From assembly GCA_047967505.1 (NCBI GenBank), contig CM106538.1: a stretch of 64,000 bases of DNA, one strand, 5' to 3'. The notes under the pieces were generated by a model. The model saw nothing but the letters and a program-made list of their open reading frames with translations. It had not been told where the DNA came from and ran no database searches. Positions 56,801 through 64,000 of the stretch are shown one piece after another. Source of the stretch: Dipteris shenzhenensis. Its lineage: Eukaryota > Polypodiophyta > Polypodiopsida > Gleicheniales. The position numbers and the translations under genes are program-made. Numbering within the stretch: the stretch's first letter is position 1; the number at the start of each line of letters is the position of its first letter.

Positions 56801-57411
56801 CATGATCCTCCTTGAGCTTTAGACACCTAGGCTGCCACCTCATCATCTTCTTCGACCTTCTTCCATATCTCTCCCATTTTCCCCAAATCTTGATGCATCA
56901 ATTTCGCTAGATCCAACAATTAACTTTCAGAATTCTTGTGGCTCCAACTTCCCCATGCTAGGGTGCACCTCTTCACCATTGGGATTGATGGAATTCTACC
57001 GTGAGCAGTCGTGCTGCTTCGTTCTTTGCTCACTAAACTTTCAAGCAATTCTACCTACATATGTAATATTTCACCAATTCCTCTTAGCCACAAGTGGGCG
57101 ACACTATGAGCTTGCTGCTCATGAAATTTGAGCTCAAATTCTTACTAGGATAAGGAGAAATCAACAAAAAATTAGTTGGAATAGGCGCATCTTTCCACGG
57201 TGACACAACACGCAATTTTGCCATCCCTCTCTTATGGAAGTAGTACTCAGTAAGAGCTTCCATTTTCCTATAAAATCCCTCTCAAATCTTTTATCTTCAA
57301 CTTCAGTTGAACCCTCCAACTTCATACTGTTCAATTTGGGGGTAACAATGATATCTGCTTCTAATATGAACCATTGAATATGGTTAACTAGAAAGTTTCA
57401 TTATTATCTTA

Positions 57412-57783
57412 GTTATCTTTGGTCTTTCGGATGTTTGACCATTGAAAGTGATCTAAACCATTTTTCAATCTTATGTTTGGAGCATTGTCTTGCAGTTTGA
57501 CACTTTTGGTAAATGCTCATGATGCATTTATGATATATTTTGAATTGAATGCTATTTTGTGAAGGAATAGACACTGTTTTTCCTCTATATGCTAAGAGTT
57601 ATCTTTGGTCTTTGGGATGTTTGACTATTGGAAGTGATCTGAGCCATTTTTCAATCTTATCTTTGGAGCACTGTCCTACAGTTTGACAGTTTTGGTAAAT
57701 GCTCATGATGCATTTATGATATATTTTGAATTGAATGCCATTTTGTGAAGGAATAGACACTGTATTTCCTTTATGCTAAAAGT
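57412..57783 (+). repeat. 186-bp tandem duplication inside the element
   Basis: Two copies beginning GTTATCTTTGGTCTTT at 57412 and 57598, with about ten differences, both containing AATGCTCATGATGCATTTAT. Confidence 0.85.
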
Positions 57784-57885
57784 TTGGGGTATCTAACTAT
57801 CTCTCCAACCAATTATACTTGTGGAGAAGGAGACTTCTTTGTAAGGGACTAGACACTACCACATTAATGGTAAGACCTTCCCAAT

Positions 57886-58267
57886 ATGCCTTCATCATAT
57901 TGTTCCTCTAGCATTGATTATGTATCTCAGAGGAAAGCATTCTTAAAGAATCCTAGAATGAGAGTAAAACCCTGTAATGGTGAATATTTCATCAAGGTGA
58001 ACACCAAAAAAAAGATATGTGCATTCTGTGGAGTACCCAATCATACTATGGAGTATTGCCACCTATAAAGTTTTTCTCTATAAGTGCTCTCCAAAAGACA
58101 AAGCCCAAGAAGAGGAGAGGAATGACTCCCACTACATCTCTAAAGAGAATGAAGCATATCATGTGAAGAAGAGCTACATCAACAATAAAGCAAATCTAGT
58201 TGAAGGAAGAACTCCATCAGTAAATGAAGAATCAAATTTTGTCATAGATGTAGATTGGGCTTTCTAG
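57886..58267 (+). pseudogene. Gag C-terminal remnant with CCHC knuckle
   Basis: The 60-codon frame 57886-58068 ends with C-A-F-C-G-V-P-N-H-T-M-E-Y-C, an exact C-x2-C-x4-H-x4-C knuckle. A basic/acidic tail continues in a shifted frame (58019-58267). The N-terminal capsid part is missing. An intact knuckle would allow RNA binding. Confidence 0.75.
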
Positions 58268-58685
58268 AGTCTAATATTTTGATCTTTGGTCATCACTTGG
58301 TCATGTAGTCAATTTTGAGGTTCTCTACCTGGATTAGTATTCCAAAAAGAATGTTATGGTTTTGCTTCAGTCCATATAGTCTTTGTAAATCAGCTTTGGT
58401 CACCATATGATGTAGACCATGTGATATGTCTTTGCCCCCATGGTACCTCTTGCAGACTTGAGAAACTAGGTCCACACAAAGGCCTAAGATTCATCCTTAT
58501 ACATGAAAGGGAGATAACCATTTCAGGGGGGTCTATCCCATTTTGTAAACCTTGACCCTTGGGAACCTTTGCTAGCATGAGATCCTAGCCATAGATTTAT
58601 CCTTGACCACCATGAGATGGCATGAGAAACTATGTGACTAGATGTATCCTTGACATAGCAAGAGGCAAACCCTTGAGGGGGGGTA

Positions 58686-59040
58686 TGTTGGGATATGTGT
58701 GATCAAGGGCTTGCTAGGTGCATGTGTGCATCCACTAGCAGTCATATGGTTGTGTGTGTGTGTGTGTAGACGAGGCACACTTAGTGCCATAGACCATGAC
58801 ATAGGTGATAATGTAATGCAAAGGCCCCCACATGGGGTGGTGCCTATGATTGTGGAGTTCCTATGATTTAGGAGTTACCTCCTTTGATGTAGGAGAGGTG
58901 CCATTGATTTAGGTCACCCTCTCTCCCATTCTATAAAAGAGGGACTTCCCTCTCACAATGAATAGAACACCTATTTGAATATCTCATGTGTTCTCACTCC
59001 CCTCCATGATGAAGCTCTCCTCTCTCCCCAAGTTCCAACA
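58686..59040 (+). repeat. 3' LTR of the non-autonomous element
   Basis: Starts TGTTGGGATATG and ends TTCCAACA. TATAAAA at 58932-58938. Confidence 0.88.
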
Positions 59041-59579
59041 TCATATCAAATGATGGTTGCTTGTTTAGCTAGTTCCCCCCATAAGTCAGTTCTTTCATAA
59101 GGATTTTATTTCTACATAGCATAACACTTTGACCTATTTGTTTAAAGTGAGTGGAACATAGAAGCTTCAGACAATTAGGAAGAGAGCACCTTAGGGTTTG
59201 GAGCATATGGTTGTAAACCGGACAAAAGGAAGAAGAATTTTTTCGTCCAATTTTAGAAGGTGTTCATCGAGAACATAAGGAACTAGCACTAGAGCTTTCA
59301 CTAGAGACATTAGATCTTCGCTAAAAATCAACTAATCTGGAGCGGCTTGCATCAAGGGAATTGATATGCATGCCAACTCTTTGGAAATAAAGATTGAGTG
59401 CACTTAGGGATCATGTAAGATATGCACCAATGATGTAGTAATCCAAAGAGTCTAGGATTCAAGAAAGATCACAAATCCTCCTCTAGGCTATACCATGAGA
59501 GGCCATGCTCATAATGACATTTCAAAAAGTGGAGATCTTTGAGACTAAGAGTTAAGGCTAGTCTGAAATGCTTCCATTA
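59041..59579. other. Unassigned sequence
   Basis: No gene or repeat recognised. Confidence 0.4.
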
Positions 59580-60145
59580 AGCATAAAGACGTAATGAATC
59601 ATGAATGAAATAATAATTTTATAGAGCACGTGAAACAAATCAATGTACAGTTGCAGTAGGAGCAATGCCACACAAGAGCAAGAAAGAGAAATACATGCAG
59701 GGTTGAGACAAGAAATCCTGCTCATAAGAAAGATGGAATGAGGAACAAACTCTGTCACGTAAGTGAAGATACATCAGGCTAATGAGAGGCTAACTATGGC
59801 CACTAATCAGCTTCACAGTATAGTAGCTGGAAAATGCCCAGCACAGTTCGAGAGCAATACTGTCCGAAAGTACGCTGTCATTGAATACTTAGACGTAATC
59901 TGAGAATGAATGAAAGTGTTTTGATAGAGCAGCTGAAACAATCGAATGTACAATTTCACTAGGAGCAATCACAAAAGAACCAAGCTATATGCAGAATGTT
60001 ATACAAAAGCAAGAAATCCTGCTCTTTAGATGGATGAGGTGGGTAGATAACAGTGTCACAAGCGCGAAGGTACACCAGGTTAATTGTGGCCACTAATCAG
60101 CTAGTTCACAATCTAGTAGATGGCCAGCACAGTTCGAGAACAAAC
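59580..60145. repeat. Diverged tandem duplication of about 290 bp
   Basis: Copy 1 (about 59580-59860) and copy 2 (about 59885-60145) share ordered blocks: ACGTAAT, TAGAGCA..TGAAACAA, AATGTACA, TAGGAGCAAT, AAGAAATCCTGCTC, GTGGCCACTAATCAGCT-like and CCAGCACAGTTCGAGA. The offset varies from 285 to 304 bp because of indels. It lies 3' of the lectin gene. Confidence 0.8.
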
Positions 60146-60435
60146 AGTGATAATTTCCTCCCCGTTAAGCTTGCGCACCATGACGTGGTCTGTCAGCTCC
60201 CTCATCTTGCTTGAACAAATACTCATATAGCAATCGAAATTAAAGCCTGATCAAAATGGAAAATCAAGTTCTGAGACTTCACGCTTGCACCTGCTAATGG
60301 CCATTTCGAAAGCAAGATTTCCATGGACGTTTTTGCCTCGATGGCCTTTGAGAAGTACAAGTTTTGCCATTGTTGTCTGATGCAGCTGATGCGAGCGTGG
60401 ACAGCTTCAGAGCATCATAGCTAGGGGAGCATAAT
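60146..60435. other. 3' flank of the lectin gene
   Basis: Likely 3' untranslated and intergenic sequence. No separate gene is supported. The minus frame 60524-60294 is a shifted reading that overlaps the lectin C terminus. Confidence 0.4.
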
Positions 60436-62673
60436 TCAGTCGAAAAGCCACGTATGCAACACGTGAGATTTGCCTGGGTCTTCAGTTGCTGAATGATGCA
60501 TATGAGATTTGTCGTTGGACTCATCAGACTGGTCAGCTTCTGCGCCTAATGTATGAACGGAAGGCCCCGCTTTCGCAACAGTACTAGCATTCTGATCAGG
60601 AGACGACTGATCCTTTGCTTGCATTGGCGTTGGAAGCTCTCCAGCCTCTTTCGGTCGACCCATTAATACTGTTTCACCCTTCCCTGCTGCAATCGTATGA
60701 TGATCAGGCGGTGCAGTCGAGTGAGGAATAGACCGGTGTTTTGGCATTGGAAGCCCTCGACCATCAGTCTTAGAGCGGTCCAACGATTGCTCACTCTTGC
60801 CAGTTTTATCGGGATTAGGTTGTTCCATACTAGCATTGCCAGCAGCAGCGGCAGAAGCTTGCTGCGTTCCTTGAACTAGTTGAAGCCCTCGACTATCTTT
60901 CGCGCGATCAAACGTTGCGTCAGGATTAAGCTGTGTACTTTCAGCAGAGCCAGGTGAAGGCTGGTTCTTTGATTCAGCCGGTAGAAGCCCATCTCTCCCT
61001 TTCGAACTTTCCATTGACGATTTATCATTACCAAGCTGCTCCTTACTTGCATTGTCAGTCGAACCAGGAGAAGGCTGGTGCTTTGCATGAAATGTTGATG
61101 AAAGCCGTCGTCCGTCTTTCGGACGCCCTGATTCACTCTTCCCACTTATATCATAATCAGGATGTGCCTTCCCTTTCCCGGGACCTAGTCCTTCGCTTTG
61201 CATTGGACGTTCCAATGAGGCCCTCTTGCCTGCAGGCTGTGGCTTTCCTTTCACTAGACGAACACCTTGCATCCCCTGAAGTGGACGTCCTAATGGAGTC
61301 TGCTTGCCAACCGAATGATCAGGAATTACAGCATGTGGTAACCCTTGGGTGCCCTTTTGCTGGAGTAATTCCCTGTTCACTGTTGGTATCGCCGGGCCGC
61401 CGCCATGAAGAGTATCGCCGTCCTGTTTCGGCCTAGAAGTCCCGTGATCGGCTTTCGCCTGCCGCCGAGAGAATTTCCATCTCCACAACCATGCAATCAA
61501 TTCCACCGAGGGCACAGCCAACTTTAGGCAACGTGTGCTCCTTCTATCAGGCGGTAGAGGCGTCTCCTTCCAGTACATCCAGCATACCAAAGGGAGAAAC
61601 AAGTTGAGCCATTGCTTGGAGCGCGTTCGGAGACTCCATCTGGCAAGGAAGCCAAGTATGAGAATCAAAAGAAGCATCCCGCTCACAGAAAAAACGACGA
61701 CGAGTGCCATCCTATTTCGGAGCAGGCTCAATCCACGTCCACTTGTTGTGACGGTGCTCCCAGGAGAAGGAACTGAGGAAGTGCGTTGGGGTGGAGGCGG
61801 AGGGGAAGCGGCAGCGGGAGGAGGTGGTGGGAAATAAGGTGTAGAGACATGGAAGCCGCTTGAGAAGGACCATGAATATATTGTGTGCAGTTCTGCTAAG
61901 CTTCCTGTCGCCGCACTGAAACCCACATACATATAGTCTCGGATATAAGGAGAAATGTCCAGCTGCATTGCAATCACAGGCTGAGCAGGCTTGATCTGGC
62001 TTTGACTTGCAAAAACCCGGATATATTTTGCGGTGCCATCGTAGTCTATCCAGCTGGTGATCATGCTACCGTCGTTGAGATCGATTCCGGGAATGGAAAG
62101 ATTGTAGGTTCGGACGGATCTGAGCGAATTGATGTCGATGCCGATGTGGTTATCGTTGGGGTCACGGAAAGGGGGGTTGAGATGGGTATCGAATTCGACA
62201 GCCACGATATGGTTATAGGCTTGGCCATTGGTGGTGGAATTGAAGAGGCCAAGGTAACCGCCGGAGGAAACGGTGAGGTCGTCACCGGAGTTGAAGGTGG
62301 GGCAGATGAGGAAGGCCATGCCATCCCCGTAGAGATTCACGCTTTGTTGTTTGTTCATGGAGAAGGTGAAGGAGGTGTTGAAGGAGGCGAGGGAGTGGGA
62401 GGAGGAGTTGAGAAAGTGAACGGGGTGTTTGTAGAGGGCACGCCCGATGGATGCAGTGGTGTAAGGGTTCATTTGGAGGACGCCAGTAGAAGGGGAGATG
62501 ATGGAGGCTTTGAAGGGGGTTACGGTGGAGGTCCAGGAAGCGTATGAGGATGCAGAGAATTGGACGCCATGGCTGCTGGGTGTTGCTACAGAGAGCAAGA
62601 GAAGAAGAAGAAGGGATTGGAGGCAGATGGTCGACCTTCTGTACTTGCAGCAATGAGCTCTTGGAGTCGCCAT
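60436..62673 (-). CDS. L-type lectin transmembrane protein without a kinase domain (745 aa)
   Basis: Uninterrupted minus-strand frame. Residues 1-36 form a signal peptide with a Leu-rich core. About 37-275 is a legume-type lectin domain with the metal-binding layout: E160 and D162 in V-A-V-E-F-D-T, then D-P-N-D-N-H-I-G-I-D at 171-180. A Pro-rich stalk (281-305) and a membrane helix (about 322-344) follow. The cytosolic part, where lectin receptor kinases have a kinase, instead holds a basic Trp-rich stretch (about 350-405) and about 340 residues of Lys/Ser/Pro/Gly-rich, probably disordered sequence with diverged repeats (Q-P-S-P-G-S and G-R-x-L-type phrases about every 35-40 residues). It likely binds sugars at the cell surface. 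With no kinase motif it cannot signal by itself. The start is the first ATG, ideal for the signal peptide. No intron is needed. Confidence 0.88.
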   Translation of the reverse strand: MATPRAHCCKYRRSTICLQSLLLLLLLSVATPSSHGVQFSASSYASWTSTVTPFKASIISPSTGVLQMNPYTTASIGRALYKHPVHFLNSSSHSLASFNTSFTFSMNKQQSVNLYGDGMAFLICPTFNSGDDLTVSSGGYLGLFNSTTNGQAYNHIVAVEFDTHLNPPFRDPNDNHIGIDINSLRSVRTYNLSIPGIDLNDGSMITSWIDYDGTAKYIRVFASQSQIKPAQPVIAMQLDISPYIRDYMYVGFSAATGSLAELHTIYSWSFSSGFHVSTPYFPPPPPAAASPPPPPQRTSSVPSPGSTVTTSGRGLSLLRNRMALVVVFSVSGMLLLILILGFLARWSLRTRSKQWLNLFLPLVCWMYWKETPLPPDRRSTRCLKLAVPSVELIAWLWRWKFSRRQAKADHGTSRPKQDGDTLHGGGPAIPTVNRELLQQKGTQGLPHAVIPDHSVGKQTPLGRPLQGMQGVRLVKGKPQPAGKRASLERPMQSEGLGPGKGKAHPDYDISGKSESGRPKDGRRLSSTFHAKHQPSPGSTDNASKEQLGNDKSSMESSKGRDGLLPAESKNQPSPGSAESTQLNPDATFDRAKDSRGLQLVQGTQQASAAAAGNASMEQPNPDKTGKSEQSLDRSKTDGRGLPMPKHRSIPHSTAPPDHHTIAAGKGETVLMGRPKEAGELPTPMQAKDQSSPDQNASTVAKAGPSVHTLGAEADQSDESNDKSHMHHSATEDPGKSHVLHTWLFD

Positions 62674-64000
62674 GGATTCTGTGATTGTATAAGCTAACGG
62701 ATGGAGAAGATCCTTCCATCATCGTGAAGGGTAATCGTGTTCGCATTCAAGCAAATATTGCAGCGGTACTGCATTTGCCCGAGAAATATTTGTTAAAATA
62801 GTGCCTGCGGTCCGGCGATTAGCAACTCTGCATGGACGGTTCTTCCCATGAACGACGATCTATCAGAGCTTATTGAATCCATCTACATCTCCATTGCCTT
62901 CAAATTTCAATCGTCGCTCACATACGTTTGCATGCAAAATGCACAGCATGCAACTGCATTACCTAGTCGTACCTACGTGTAATCTCCATCGGTTGCAAAT
63001 TAATTAATTATTAATTACACGAAGTTTTAGGCATTTCCCACTTGGGAGCAAAGCCTTCCTTTTACAAATGATTTCCCTTATTTTATTAGGGAATTCAGAA
63101 TTAACCACGTTCTAAAACAAGGAAGATTTTACCCATGTGTAATATTGGACGTTTCCAGGTGGTTAATTTTGTTAGCACTGGCTTGTTAGAGTCCATTACT
63201 TTGGGAACGGATTCCGGGGCTTTGGGCAAAAGTTCTTCAAAAATCCATGTATTTCTTTAATTTCCAAAAAATGCATTAACTAGACTCGAGTTCTTCACGG
63301 CTTTACTCTGGTTGTGTGGGGGTTTGCTCTGACTGACTGGGTACCTTTGATGAGCTTCTCAGGCTTTCAGCTGGTATTGTGTTGCGTTGTGTTGCTCTGC
63401 TCCACATCTCTTACTAGTGAAAACAATGTTCCACATCTCGTTGCTGGTGACAACAAGCGTTGCGAAGTCCGGCTCTTGCTGGGTCGTGAGCTCTTCACGT
63501 TTTTTTCAATATTTGTCATAGCCAGTAAGCCTCATCTGTGCAACGTGCTGTTCGTTCAATTGTCGGCTGCCTCCAGCTATGGACAATTGAAGTTCCTTGG
63601 CTCCCAAAGACATTGCTCTTCTCCTCTCTCGTACTACAAATTCACTTCTTCAAGTATAAGCATGGAGAGCGTGCCCCTCTAGCGTTTCAAACAGTTCACC
63701 TGTTCTTGAGGCCGCAAGTGAAGCCATGCGTATATAAAAGGCTCGTTTAGTTGTTCGTGATAGAGTTTCTCTATCCTCAGTAGCTCGCGGCTCAAGCATA
63801 TCCTCCTTCATAATGTTCATTTCAATGGTGGTGGCGTTGTGAATTGGTTGTTATTTAGAAGTGTCTATGATCCTTTAGCTCTGGCTGCCTCCGTAGTAGG
63901 CATTCACTGCTGTTGAGACAGCGCTTGGAAGACTTCCGTCGAGCTAGACTTCTGACTCCGTCGTTTAGCATTCTGGGTATTCTCTTGCTTACAAGACGGT
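62674..64000. other. Upstream region of the lectin gene and right edge
   Basis: Presumably contains the minus-strand lectin promoter just above 62673. The plus-strand frame 63314-63682 (122 codons) is Ser/Leu-rich with no motif and is not supported as a gene. Confidence 0.35.
63731..63740 (+). promoter_or_regulatory. Possible TATA box near the right edge
   Basis: TATATAAAAG in a less AT-rich context could drive a plus-strand transcript or belong to an LTR that continues beyond the window. Motif only. Confidence 0.3.

Larger units (their letters stand above)
56416..59040 (+). mobile_element. Short non-autonomous Copia-like element with gag knuckle
   Basis: LTRs of 371 and 355 bp, an initiator-Met PBS and a G-rich polypurine tract (58675-58683) bound an internal region of only about 1.9 kb. 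The internal region holds a gag C-terminal remnant with a CCHC knuckle but no protease, integrase or RT. The LTRs differ by substitutions and an indel near 56600 / 58870. I found no TSD. It would need enzymes from another Copia. Confidence 0.85.

Noticed and set aside
62002-62547. 181-codon Gly/Val-rich plus-strand frame
   Set aside because: It is antisense to the lectin domain of the intact minus-strand gene, an expected shadow of its codon pattern.
63314-63682. 122-codon plus-strand frame near the right edge
   Set aside because: No domain, signal or homologous feature was recognised. Length is within chance expectation.

Overview
The window reads as nuclear DNA of a land plant: plant-type Ty1/copia and Ty3/gypsy retrotransposons, a satellite array, a DUF4283-type LINE fragment and an L-type (legume) lectin membrane protein, with no bacterial gene organisation. 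I cannot name the species. A repeat-rich genome is clear, and the region may be heterochromatic. Only one intact conventional gene is well supported: the lectin protein on the minus strand at 60436-62673. Most other coding sequence is retroelement debris with stops and frameshifts.

Layout. 1-1.2 kb: decayed LINE ORF1. 1.5-2.5 kb and 16.8-18.6 kb: the two arms of a large inverted repeat enclosing about 14 kb. Inside it lies a complete but dead Copia element (4369-10352, minus strand, 171-bp LTRs, TSD ATTAG), then about 6 kb of unassigned DNA with a perfect 163-bp tandem duplication. 18.6-20.8 kb: a 2.2-kb polypyrimidine tract punctuated by GC-rich motifs. 20.8-28.4 and 36.9-37.9 kb: a satellite of about 182-bp monomers in a three-monomer higher-order repeat, split by a young Gypsy insertion (G1, 28436-36909). 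38.0-39.7 kb: a transposase-like gene broken by one stop. 42.3-46.3 kb: a decayed plus-strand Gypsy (G2). 46.3-49.8 kb: the 5' part of a minus-strand Gypsy (G3), related to G1. 50.8-51.8 kb: a low-complexity ATG-rich array. 52.4-55.2 kb: Copia pieces. 56.4-59.0 kb: a short non-autonomous Copia with LTRs, PBS and a CCHC knuckle. 59.6-60.1 kb: a diverged tandem duplication. 60.4-62.7 kb: the lectin gene.

The most interesting system is the Gypsy family of G1 and G3. Its primer binding site matches tRNA-His. In G1 the match is 39 nt long and perfect, well beyond a normal PBS. Between PBS and gag, G1 carries a leader protein of unknown function (also recognisable in G3), then an RNase H with all four catalytic acidic residues, joined to the leader by a TGATG stop/start overlap, then a CCHC knuckle. 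The ordinary RNase H inside pol has lost its catalytic residues. This is consistent with the extra 5' RNase H having taken over the catalytic role. The 5' LTR of G1 has lost its TATA box through a 71-bp deletion between short direct repeats.
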